DNA of 64,000 nt from assembly GCA_041398965.1 (NCBI GenBank), contig JAWKTT010000022.1:1-64000 (forward strand), written 5' to 3'. The DNA is from JAWKTT01 sp041398965. Lineage in GTDB: Bacteria; Planctomycetota; Planctomycetia; Planctomycetales; Planctomycetaceae. Of this stretch, positions 41,203-50,205 are shown in pieces; the first letter of the stretch is position 1; every line of letters begins with the position of its first letter. Under the pieces are notes generated by a model that saw only the letters and a program-made list of their open reading frames with translations, did no database searches and was not told the DNA's origin. Position numbers and translations under genes: made by a program.

Positions 41203-44200
41203 TCACGTCGCAGGCAATGGCACGCGGACCACTTGACCCGTTGCGAGCACTAGTAATCGAGCCGACAGACTCCCCAACTCCAGACCATACTGCAGAGCGA
41301 CCGCCCGAGCGTACAGCCGCAATTGTTCTCCATACCCTCCCCATCGCTCCTCCGTGAAATCGACTCGTCCGCTCTCCAGACCATCTGTCTTGAAGTCCAA
41401 AATGTCCGCCGCGACGACCTTTCCATCTCGTCGAAGCAAAACAAGTCGATCCATGATTCCGCCGATGATCTGATTCCCATCTCGTACCCGGAGCTGTCGC
41501 TCACGATACGCCTCCACTTCGAACGGACCTTCTGAAAGTGATTGAAGGGTCTCTCTTGACCAGTCCACATCTCGCGGCGGCAAATAGGATCGTCGCGACA
41601 AGACCCACGCCAAATCGGGATGCTTCAATAGTTGCGAGAACCGCTCGATGCAACGTTTGACCAGATCGACCTCTGCCTCGAATCCGTCGGCGACGACTCG
41701 CAAGTCATCGGCCGAAGGGACCCCTTCCTCCATCCATTCCACTTGCTCGAAGAAGGCATGAATGAGACTCCCCTGCGTCATCGCATCGGCCCGAACGTTG
41801 GACAGCAAACTCGCCAACCGACGAGAGCGATGTCCCATCTGCGAAGGTGAAACTGTCGGCAAACTCCCCTTCCCGCCCACTCCGCCATCCGCCAATCGGA
41901 CCACGGGCCAACTCTCTTGAATCTCTTGTCTCTCGGCATCGTGCAGAATTGCATCGTCCGGCGTCATTACCTCAACGTCAACAGCATCGCCCGCCATCGC
42001 AGTAGACGGACGAAACTCCTCCATCCCCTGTGACCAATCGGCATCCCCGAGTTCCCACAGTAGAGAGTTCGGTTCTCCCTTCCCCTCCGCAACCGCAGCA
42101 CGCAGCACCCCTGCCAAACTCTTAGGCAATGTCTTCTCCGTTGCCGACGAAGGTGGAATAACGAGATGTAACGCAAACCGGGCACGAGTCACAGCGACAT
42201 ACAACTGACACATTTCCTCCTGAATACTCTCCGCAATGGTCGATCGGACCGCTTCTTGCAACACGTCGGGTAACAACGAGGCCAAATGTTGGTTCGGATA
42301 CGGCATGACAACATTCGGCGGCTCCATTGGCGAACGGGATGCTCGCACGACGCTCGGTCTTCCGCCAGTCACCGGGCTATGCAACTCCGGCAGGACGACG
42401 ATATCAAACTCAAGCCCCTTGGACTGATGCACGGTCATGACTCGCACCGCAGCGTTCGTCGGGGCCGCATACTTAGCACTCTTCACGAACGCCACAAACT
42501 CCGTCGGTCGCAAGGACTGACGAGAGGTAAACGCAAACGCGGCATCAACGAGTTGTTGCAGCCGCAATTTTGAGTGTTCAGAACACTCTGACTCGATCGC
42601 TCGAACCAGTCTGTCCAGAAATCGCCCATACCCCAGCACCTGCAATTCAAGTCGAACCCGTGTGGCCAAATCGCGTCCCTGTTCCTCCTGTCGATCATCC
42701 TCGAAGCCGTAATGTCGTCCGATGGGGGAATTCGCAACATGAAATCGGGCGACCGTGTCCCCCGGATGATCGGCCATCTGCAACAAGGAGAGAATCGCTT
42801 GCACGGCGACCGAGTCGGTTAACTGTCCCTTCCCTTCGTTACTCGCCGGAACTCCTATGGCCCGCAGACCATGGACAAGCTTTTGCACGGTTTCATTCTT
42901 TCTCACGAGTACGCCAATCGAAGCTCCCGGAGTTTGTTGAGTGAGTTCGCGAATCCGCTCGATCGCGAACTCCATCGTCGTGCCGACTTGCTGTCTGTAA
43001 TCCTCCGCTCTGGGGGCCGTCTGCAACGAGACGTAACCGGGGAGTTGCTGATGAAAGGCTCGATGCTCCTCGACTCGATCGCTCCAACTGGTAATGGCCG
43101 ACAAGTGATGCTCATCCAGACTCGGATGATATCCGAGCCTCTCACAAAGCACGTTAACACCCTCCATGATCACTGGAGAAGATCGGAAACTCTCGTTGAG
43201 TGGCGACGACTCGATGTTGAGTTGTTCGGGGATCGACAGAAACAGATTCGCGTTCCCACCTCGCCAGCTGTAAATGGCCTGTTTCGAGTCTCCAACACAA
43301 AAGAAACTCCCTTCCGGTTCCGAAGCCGCTGAACGTGCCAACGCTTCGAGTGCTCGCCATTGAGAGAGCGATGTATCCTGAAACTCGTCAAGAAGGAGAT
43401 GGTCAAACTGCGTATCCAGACGATAGGCGAGTTGCCCCAAACGTCGTTGCTCCCCACCTTCGACCAGCGTCCACACGACGTCATCAAAACTGACAGCCTT
43501 TGCTTCCCGGCGAACCTGTTTCGAGTGTCGATCAAACATCTGCAAGAGTTCAAAAGTCCCGATCGTGCGATCTCGAAACTCTGCCACGAGGTCACGACGC
43601 GCCAAGCCGATGAGTGTTTCATACGCTCGTTGCAGCGTCTCTTCGACAGGTTTGGAGTAAAACCGACATTCGCCACTCAGCACGCACTTCGGTAGTCCAC
43701 CGCTGAAGAACTCTGACCACTGCCGCGTTCGTGCCTGTGCCAAACTCTTCTGGTGTGCTTTCTCCCATCTCTTATCAGAGGGGAGAGGCGCATTCGCCAA
43801 GACCTCGACAGCGTCCGTCAGTTCGTCATCGGTCGCACGTGGTCTCTCCGGAATCCGTTGCCACGCTTCGGGAAGGGACTGCCTGAAAGCCGAGTAAAAC
43901 TCGACGATCGCTCCCGCCAACTGCGACTGCACACTGCGACTGCTCGCCCCCGGATGCAACATCTTCAACAGTCGCCGCACCTGTTCCGGATTCTCGGCAA
44001 GAAGTCGCTCGATCGCTGTCAGTCGAAGCTGTGTCTCTTCGTTTTCGTCCATCAGTCGCCAGCCGGTCGGCAGACCAAGCTCCAACGAGAGGTTCGTGGC
44101 GACATTGATGAAGAAAGCGTCCAATGTGCTGATTCTGACGCGGTGCAGATGCCTGGTCAGGTTCCCCAACAATGTGCGGGCCTCGGTAACGGTGATTCCT

Positions 44201-44562
44201 TCGAGCCCCGGAAACCCCGCTACCTTGGCGGCATCGGCTTCGCTAGTGGCCGCGAGAGCGAGATGCTTCAACACCCGTTCGAGAATCTCTCCCGCCGCCT
44301 TTCGGGTGAACGTGCTCGCGAGAATCCGCTCCGGTGCCGCTTCCCGCAACGTGGAAATGTAGCGGTTCGCCAACTGAAACGTTTTCCCAGTCCCCGCTGA
44401 TGCGAAGATCACCCGGTTCTCAAGTGCTGACACTCCAAATTCAACATCTGCAACCGACACCCGCTCATTGGAAACCGGTACGTCAAGGATTGCCTGTCGA
44501 CTGGCAGACTTTGCTGTCGTTCGTGTACCGGGACGCTCTTCCGGTTCTTGTGGCTTTACCAT
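41203..44562 (-). CDS. addA: AddA-like helicase-nuclease (UvrD/PcrA superfamily)
   Basis: 1119 residues. A superfamily 1A helicase with Walker A ASAGTGKT (54-61), STFTRKAAGEI (motif Ia), LLLDEFQDTS (motif II), VGDSKQAIYSWRGGN (motif III) and VMTVHQSKGLEFDIVVLPEL (motif V). Near residue 1054 the PD-(D/E)XK nuclease core ADILDFKTDGLE appears, with the helical EQLRLYARA that carries the conserved Gln and Tyr. This combination is that of AddA, which with AddB resects double-strand breaks to load RecA. The gene starts seven bases inside the end of the upstream AddB-like gene. AddA of Bacillus is about 1230 residues, so this one is somewhat short. RecBCD-type recB lacks the same partner, so AddA is the better name. 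Confidence 0.87.
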   Translation of the reverse strand: MVKPQEPEERPGTRTTAKSASRQAILDVPVSNERVSVADVEFGVSALENRVIFASAGTGKTFQLANRYISTLREAAPERILASTFTRKAAGEILERVLKHLALAATSEADAAKVAGFPGLEGITVTEARTLLGNLTRHLHRVRISTLDAFFINVATNLSLELGLPTGWRLMDENEETQLRLTAIERLLAENPEQVRRLLKMLHPGASSRSVQSQLAGAIVEFYSAFRQSLPEAWQRIPERPRATDDELTDAVEVLANAPLPSDKRWEKAHQKSLAQARTRQWSEFFSGGLPKCVLSGECRFYSKPVEETLQRAYETLIGLARRDLVAEFRDRTIGTFELLQMFDRHSKQVRREAKAVSFDDVVWTLVEGGEQRRLGQLAYRLDTQFDHLLLDEFQDTSLSQWRALEALARSAASEPEGSFFCVGDSKQAIYSWRGGNANLFLSIPEQLNIESSPLNESFRSSPVIMEGVNVLCERLGYHPSLDEHHLSAITSWSDRVEEHRAFHQQLPGYVSLQTAPRAEDYRQQVGTTMEFAIERIRELTQQTPGASIGVLVRKNETVQKLVHGLRAIGVPASNEGKGQLTDSVAVQAILSLLQMADHPGDTVARFHVANSPIGRHYGFEDDRQEEQGRDLATRVRLELQVLGYGRFLDRLVRAIESECSEHSKLRLQQLVDAAFAFTSRQSLRPTEFVAFVKSAKYAAPTNAAVRVMTVHQSKGLEFDIVVLPELHSPVTGGRPSVVRASRSPMEPPNVVMPYPNQHLASLLPDVLQEAVRSTIAESIQEEMCQLYVAVTRARFALHLVIPPSSATEKTLPKSLAGVLRAAVAEGKGEPNSLLWELGDADWSQGMEEFRPSTAMAGDAVDVEVMTPDDAILHDAERQEIQESWPVVRLADGGVGGKGSLPTVSPSQMGHRSRRLASLLSNVRADAMTQGSLIHAFFEQVEWMEEGVPSADDLRVVADGFEAEVDLVKRCIERFSQLLKHPDLAWVLSRRSYLPPRDVDWSRETLQSLSEGPFEVEAYRERQLRVRDGNQIIGGIMDRLVLLRRDGKVVAADILDFKTDGLESGRVDFTEERWGGYGEQLRLYARAVALQYGLELGSLSARLLVLATGQVVRVPLPAT

Positions 44563-47408
44563 GCTGACTCCTCCTCGTCTTCATCGAATGCACCAAGACC
44601 CGCGTAGACCGTGTCGTCACGGTCGAGCGTGCCACACTGCAACAATGCCTCCAGGTCATACAGTTCGTCATCCGGAGGCATCTGTTTCAGGTCCCAAAAC
44701 TCGCCGTCGAGTATCTTCCGCATCACTCCACGCGCGACATCGACCGCCTCTTTCAGCAGCAGATCATCCCAATCCGCGACCTCGACTCCGACTTCAGCAA
44801 GGTCTTTCGGAAGATTGAAATACGCCAACTCCACCTTGCCACTCACCCCCAGTGGTCGAGCCAACTCCCGATACAGTGGGAGCTGTAAGTCCTTCCAAAT
44901 TCCATCCTTCGTTCGATGAGACTGCTCCGGCGTTCGTTTCTTTTCGCTCGTCTTGTAGTCCAAAATCCGCCAGCGACCCGTTTCCGGATGATAATCAATA
45001 CGGTCGATTGTCCCCCGCAGTTCCAGCGACCGCCCATCACCCGTCTCAAACACAAACGGCTTCGCATCATGTGACTTCTCGACGAATTCGATTCGCCATC
45101 CCTCATCCGTCAGTTCCGCCTGCCTTTCCGCAAACGCCATCAATCGCGCGCGAAGCTGAGCCAATTGCACGTCAACCGCAGGGAGAGTTGTCCCCCACAT
45201 CCTTTCTTCGATGAGCGAGTCAAGTTCTTCGTTGACGGCATTGGCAATTTCGCTCCCCTTCCTGGACTCCCGATATGGTCCCAGACTAAACCGCTTCAGC
45301 ACATCGTGAGCTAATGTACCGAAAGCTCCTGCAGACAGTTCCTGAGCCGAAAGATCAATCGACTTCACATGTCGTACATGCTTGAGATAATACAAATACG
45401 GCGACTTGAGATAGTCCCGAAACGCCGTCACGCTGATCGAACCCCGCAGCGACTCACCTCCCTGCGGCCGGGCGATACGGAAACCCTTCGGAAGTGTCGC
45501 ATCAGTCTTCGCAATGTCGACATCGCTCCCCAGATGCGATCGACGACGCTTCGCGGTTCCTCGAGAGTCATCTTGGGCCGCTTCAGGATCGTAGAATTCA
45601 CGGACGCGACGCGCCACGGTGACGTCATCGGTTGCGAACAACAAACGACTCGGCACGAGCGGGTCCCCTTCTGCGGTTCGGCGAGAGAGCAACAACGTCA
45701 GATGCTCCCGACTATGAGTCAATGCGCACAGCGTGTAGGCATCACGAGCATATCGCCGGGAGTTGTCTTCAATCTGCAACGCCTTTCGCAGGCGGTTCGG
45801 CAAGAAGGGATCGGCATTGACCGAAGAGGGAACGCGCCCTTCGTTAAACGATGTCATTAACAGGACTGGTGCATCATCGAGACTAAGCTCCAGCCAACCA
45901 AGAAGTTCGATCGCTCCCGGATCATAGGGTGGAGGAATCGTTCCACTCCCGGCCATGTCGATCGTCATCCGTAACGCCTCCGCCCCGGTGACAGCAGGAC
46001 ACAATACGGCCGGAACCCTCTGTTGATCCTCCAACGCATTGAGCAAAGCCCGGCACCCTTCCCACGTCAATCGATCGACCGTCACCTCCGTATGAAACTC
46101 CACATGACTGTAGATCGTCAGCAACAGTTCGACGATCGGCCCCCGCCACTCCGACAGGACGCGCGGGGGTTGTCGCAAGGGGTCGAGTGCCGTGTAGATC
46201 GCATCGAACAGCGGTCGCAATCGCTCTCCACCCCCGAGAGCCGACCGCATCTGTTCGGGCCGTGCCGGGAGTGTTTCCTGCACTTCTCGGTCAACCGCAT
46301 CGAGCCAGTTCGCTGGCAACTCCATTTCCGACAACCACTGATATAAGTCGGGATGCCTCAAAAGCGACAGGAACTCCGGCATGCGGGGGTTCTGCAAGAA
46401 TGCTGCAACCGTTTCAAGAAGTCGTGAGGGCAATGTCTGCCGTACCGTCTGTTCGACAGCACTTCGCGTCCGCAATCCAGCTTGCGACATTGCTCGTTCT
46501 AACACCGGTTCCAGGGCCGTATCGCCTAGTCCCACAACGATCTCGTTCGCGGCATACCGACCTTCCAATCCGACCAGAGACTCGAGCACTTCGTCCGCTT
46601 GTTCCCGAGGACCGTCCACCAACTTAATCGTCACCCGGCTCAAATCGATCGGCTGATCTGCCCACTTGTCTGCCAGTAGACATCCATGCTCATCAAAGAG
46701 ATGTGCCGAAGACTCTGGTGCAAAGACGAGCGACGTCACTCGCTCCTGAACCTGATCCAACATCTCCCGTTGAGACCGGTTGAGGTCAACCATCCCGACG
46801 AGCACGATATCTCGATCAGCCACAAACTCCCGTCGCTTCAATGCTTCAATGCGGGCAGTCTGCTTATCCCACAAATTGAGCGAGTCCAGAATCGCAAGGT
46901 ATTGCCGTTGAACATCGGCAAGAATCTCCCAGCGCAACCGTTCCGATGGCCCTCCGAGTCTCTCAGCTTCTGAGATGACGTCTTCAAACGTCAGTCGATC
47001 CGCCGCCAATTCTCGATGTTGCACGGAAAGCAACCGCCCGAGTGACAACCAACCACTCTGATCCTCGTCGATCGGAACCGACGCACTCAGCACCTTCATC
47101 CGTTCCGATGTCAGGCTACGCAATGCCTCGGCCCATGCCAGCTCCTGGGTCAAACTGTTCGCGAACGGAAACTTCGGTTTGTAGAGTTCTTCGGGGAGTT
47201 CTCCCATCGTCATCGTCTTGGGCAACGATTCGCATCCGACTCCCGGCTCGGCCAGCAAATCGAGGAACCTCCGCGCACCCCGACGCCCAGGAAAAACCAG
47301 GAGACATCCCTCCAGATGCAACGCCCCCCCACTCGAATATCGAGCACTCAAGGCTTCCAACGCCAAGGGAAGCGCAAGTCGATCCCAGCCCAGAAACAGA
47401 CGTTCCAT
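44556..47408 (-). CDS. addB: AddB-like PD-(D/E)XK nuclease without visible Fe-S cysteines
   Basis: 950 residues, shorter than Bacillus AddB (about 1160). The front resembles an inactivated UvrD-like helicase: LVFPGRRGARRFLDLLAEPG lies where AddB has its P-loop, but the GxGK(S/T) pattern is lost. PVLLMTSFNEGRVPSSVNAD and a RRYARDAYTLCALTHSREHL block are typical of AddB/RecC-like proteins. The nuclease core is present near residue 817 as WRILDYKTSEKK, with LQLPLYRELA after it. AddB normally has four cysteines around this domain that hold an iron-sulfur cluster; after the core I see only one (LLQCGTLD), so the cluster seems lost. The C-terminus is very acidic. First gene of the four-gene repair operon; the next gene overlaps by seven bases. 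Confidence 0.78.
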   Translation of the reverse strand: MERLFLGWDRLALPLALEALSARYSSGGALHLEGCLLVFPGRRGARRFLDLLAEPGVGCESLPKTMTMGELPEELYKPKFPFANSLTQELAWAEALRSLTSERMKVLSASVPIDEDQSGWLSLGRLLSVQHRELAADRLTFEDVISEAERLGGPSERLRWEILADVQRQYLAILDSLNLWDKQTARIEALKRREFVADRDIVLVGMVDLNRSQREMLDQVQERVTSLVFAPESSAHLFDEHGCLLADKWADQPIDLSRVTIKLVDGPREQADEVLESLVGLEGRYAANEIVVGLGDTALEPVLERAMSQAGLRTRSAVEQTVRQTLPSRLLETVAAFLQNPRMPEFLSLLRHPDLYQWLSEMELPANWLDAVDREVQETLPARPEQMRSALGGGERLRPLFDAIYTALDPLRQPPRVLSEWRGPIVELLLTIYSHVEFHTEVTVDRLTWEGCRALLNALEDQQRVPAVLCPAVTGAEALRMTIDMAGSGTIPPPYDPGAIELLGWLELSLDDAPVLLMTSFNEGRVPSSVNADPFLPNRLRKALQIEDNSRRYARDAYTLCALTHSREHLTLLLSRRTAEGDPLVPSRLLFATDDVTVARRVREFYDPEAAQDDSRGTAKRRRSHLGSDVDIAKTDATLPKGFRIARPQGGESLRGSISVTAFRDYLKSPYLYYLKHVRHVKSIDLSAQELSAGAFGTLAHDVLKRFSLGPYRESRKGSEIANAVNEELDSLIEERMWGTTLPAVDVQLAQLRARLMAFAERQAELTDEGWRIEFVEKSHDAKPFVFETGDGRSLELRGTIDRIDYHPETGRWRILDYKTSEKKRTPEQSHRTKDGIWKDLQLPLYRELARPLGVSGKVELAYFNLPKDLAEVGVEVADWDDLLLKEAVDVARGVMRKILDGEFWDLKQMPPDDELYDLEALLQCGTLDRDDTVYAGLGAFDEDEEESAW

Positions 47409-47617
47409 CGCTCCCCCACTCCGTCAAAATGAATCCCGTTAAGAGACAGGCGTACAGTATAGCGTCGTTGCCCGACCGATCAACCATGGGCAACTTCCGT
47501 CTCAATCCGCTCCACCTTTTCCTGTCGAACGGTATATCCCTTCACTGCCTCGCGTCGCTGAGTCCTTCACGTTCCGACTCTTCGCATTGATCTACAACGA
47601 GACGGGCGACACGCCAT

Positions 47618-49312
47618 TCAGTTCGGTGGACTAAGATGAAAGCCATCGACTTTCAGCACAGTCGCCAGCGAGATGACTCCTTGAGCCAATAGAAAGGTTC
47701 CCCACCGCCAATGCGACGGGCGGTCCGCGAGGGCCTCACACATGGGAGAAGCCGACAGACCAGAGATCGATCCTGTTGTGCCCACTAGAGTGGCATTCGC
47801 GGCACGAAAGCAAGGGGCGGTACAGGCAACGATCCAGGGGAAGAAGAGAATCCAGAGTCGTGCTGCTTCGCCACTGTTCTTGCCCGTGATCCATAACAGC
47901 CCTAAGACGAAGAACGTCGCGGGAATCGCAGTAGAGCGCCCCCATGCCCCCCCGATATCTGCCTGACTGGAAACTGCGAGCCTCCGGACTCCGGTTCTCT
48001 CGTCAACACCCCAATAGGTTTTCCGCAGACTTACGACAACAGCCAGCATGACTGGCAGCCCAACTGCCAGGCTGATCTCAAACGGATTCAACAACAGCCA
48101 GGGGACATAGCTTCGTTGATAATGCGTATAAAAGAGTGCGTGGTTCAAATAGTTCTCGTGCCACACTGACACAAGGTTCATACCTGTTCCCCACCACGTG
48201 AGTCCGATAGGTAACAGGAAACCGAAGGCTCCAACCCCCAACTGTATCGCTGCGGATCGCGAGACTATTTCCGGACGGGACGATTGATTTGCAGATCCCG
48301 GCTTTCCATCGAGCAATGTTTGGATGATCAGCCAAACGCCAACAACTAGAAACGCTAAGCTAAAGCACATGCTGACCCACAACACTGCTCCCGCCAGAAA
48401 CCCAAGGAAAGGACGATTCTCCCTCCAACTCTTTCGCCATAACGTTCCAGCGGTCATGGCTAGCATAGGAAACATCGTGTCTGACTTTGGCAGAAAGATT
48501 GCAACGGCCGGAACGAGAGGCCAGAGAGCACATGCGCGCCAGGAAGTAATCCGTGATTCGGTTTGCCGGAGCCAGTGGTAGAGCGGAACAACCGTCAATG
48601 CTGAGGATAACTGGACGAGAAGAAATGCCCCCCACAACGTCGCGGAATCGGCAGCATCGAATGGTCGGCCTTTCTGAAGCGATTCGCGGCGTATGTACTC
48701 GATTTGCTTGCTGACGGACGTCGGTTGCGTCGCATTCACTGCGTCTGTGAGGGCAGGGAATTTCTGGAAGAGCGAAATGAGTCCGCGCAGGACAACGGTA
48801 AGGCCCGGGGGGTGTGTCCCTAAATGTAAGACGTCCCGTTCCCCAGTCACTTCGCCAGATACGAGTGACTCATAGTTGGCGAGAAAGTCTGAAGTCGAAC
48901 TGACCTCATAACGTGCTTGGAGATAGTAACCACTGGCGGAGTGTGAATAAATGATCCAAGGTCCCTTCGCCAGCCCAACTTGGGGGTTAGCCAGAGACTG
49001 CGCCATCCACAGCCAGGCGAAACCTGCAACCACTAAACCTAGCAACCAGCCAGAGTTTCGTGTTCGTTTCAAGCTGCACGCTGCCATTGTCTTTGCTGGA
49101 CAACGATCTCCCCACATGACAAATAGCACATAGGCGAGTAATCCGGCGCCTCCCATGATGGTCGACCATGCGAGGTCTGCAACCCGATAACTATGGCGTC
49201 CCCATGTCCACTCTCCCGGAAAACCTAACGGCACCCTATCGTTCCAGAGAAGGACCACGGTGAGCACAGTGAGCGGAAGTAGCCAGAATATCAGCCGAAG
49301 TGTGGAATTCAT
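47618..49312 (-). CDS. Polytopic membrane protein, possible lipid-linked-sugar glycosyltransferase
   Basis: 564 residues from the ATG at 49312, chosen over a 27-residue longer reading because a GGAAGG-type site precedes it and it puts the first helix (LIFWLLPLTVLTVVLLW) at the N-terminus. About ten to twelve hydrophobic segments are visible. A large loop after the third segment holds IIYSHSASGYYLQARYEVSS and VLHLGTHPPGLTVVLRGL; the THPPG motif is reminiscent of GT-C enzymes of the GT39/ArnT kind, where short loops with Asp/His act on polyprenyl-linked sugars. This is a fold-level guess only. It follows a MOSC gene after 14 bases and may be co-transcribed with it. No terminator is visible downstream. 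Confidence 0.7.
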   Translation of the reverse strand: MNSTLRLIFWLLPLTVLTVVLLWNDRVPLGFPGEWTWGRHSYRVADLAWSTIMGGAGLLAYVLFVMWGDRCPAKTMAACSLKRTRNSGWLLGLVVAGFAWLWMAQSLANPQVGLAKGPWIIYSHSASGYYLQARYEVSSTSDFLANYESLVSGEVTGERDVLHLGTHPPGLTVVLRGLISLFQKFPALTDAVNATQPTSVSKQIEYIRRESLQKGRPFDAADSATLWGAFLLVQLSSALTVVPLYHWLRQTESRITSWRACALWPLVPAVAIFLPKSDTMFPMLAMTAGTLWRKSWRENRPFLGFLAGAVLWVSMCFSLAFLVVGVWLIIQTLLDGKPGSANQSSRPEIVSRSAAIQLGVGAFGFLLPIGLTWWGTGMNLVSVWHENYLNHALFYTHYQRSYVPWLLLNPFEISLAVGLPVMLAVVVSLRKTYWGVDERTGVRRLAVSSQADIGGAWGRSTAIPATFFVLGLLWITGKNSGEAARLWILFFPWIVACTAPCFRAANATLVGTTGSISGLSASPMCEALADRPSHWRWGTFLLAQGVISLATVLKVDGFHLSPPN

Positions 49313-49326
49313 CTGCCTTCCTTTTT

Positions 49327-49848
49327 TCAATCGGAGTTGTCTGGGACTTCGTCGATGGTCTCCGGCGGAAGAATCATGACAGGATCGCCACATCGAATGA
49401 GTCCATCTTGCAAAACCCGGGCGGTGATGCCGCCGTGTCCGCGCATGGCCTGCCAGCCTCCGGGACCGACTGTCTGATCCATCCGCGAGCAGGGATCGCA
49501 GGGGCCAGTCCCTTCAAGGATCGCGTCGCCGATTTGAAATCGCTGCTTCTTCAAGGCAATCAGATTGATTCCGGAGACGACAAGGTTTCGACGCAACTGG
49601 CTCGGATGAAGATCGCTGATCTGGCACAACTGGCCGATAACCGGAAGATGTTCGGCTTGAATCAAAGTGACTTGGCGTATTCCTCCGGGGTGGTGCAGGG
49701 AGTGATAGTCTCCGTCCAACCCGGTCCCCACTCTGGCTGTCGCGGCATCGACCGGCACAATCTCCCGGCGTCCCCCCGGCGACAATCCGATCCAGTCGAC
49801 CTTTCCGTCGAAAGGGAGTTTGAGTATTCGTTCCTGGATTGATTGCAT
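49327..49848 (-). CDS. MOSC-domain protein
   Basis: 173 residues from the ATG at 49848; a start 28 codons earlier is open but the extra part is not conserved in style. The MOSC core is plain: GLDGDYHSLHHPGGIRQVTL, LRRNLVVSGINL, and FQIGDAILEGTGPCDPCSRM, with the conserved cysteine that binds sulfur or molybdenum cofactor in this family. The C-terminal GHGGITARVLQDGLIRCGD is also typical. MOSC proteins act in molybdenum cofactor sulfuration or in reducing N-hydroxylated compounds; stand-alone bacterial members are mostly uncharacterised. No molybdenum cofactor genes are nearby. Confidence 0.88.
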   Translation of the reverse strand: MQSIQERILKLPFDGKVDWIGLSPGGRREIVPVDAATARVGTGLDGDYHSLHHPGGIRQVTLIQAEHLPVIGQLCQISDLHPSQLRRNLVVSGINLIALKKQRFQIGDAILEGTGPCDPCSRMDQTVGPGGWQAMRGHGGITARVLQDGLIRCGDPVMILPPETIDEVPDNSD

Positions 49849-50205
49849 CGGTCGTCTTTCGTCATTCGTGTTGGGTAACCGCTCGCCAATGGGACACTCC
49901 AGGGAAACCACCCAAGTTGGAGTTATATGCACGATGCTCGATCGTCACGACTGCCACCCGACGGTCCAACCGTTCCAACGCAAGGGAACAAATCGTTGCA
50001 TCGAAGAGTGGCAACAGTCTAACAGGTCATTCGACAAACTGACGAGGTTCGACAAAGCCAGACAAAATGCCCTGACAGGCGGTTCAGTCGACAATGATAC
50101 GTCAACGTGCGATGATGCTTGACCGCATCGGCCCATTTACGTCGTGCGGACTCTGAGTTTGATTTCAGTGGGCCGATTGACTCGTATTACTTCGGGAGGA
50201 TGACC
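49849..50205. other. Divergent region MOSC / squalene-repeat gene
   Basis: 357 bases. The frame of the right-hand gene stays open back to 50119 but the residues there do not form a signal peptide. A GGGAGGA site at 50194-50200 serves the ATG at 50206. Otherwise no gene or repeat seen. Confidence 0.55.
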
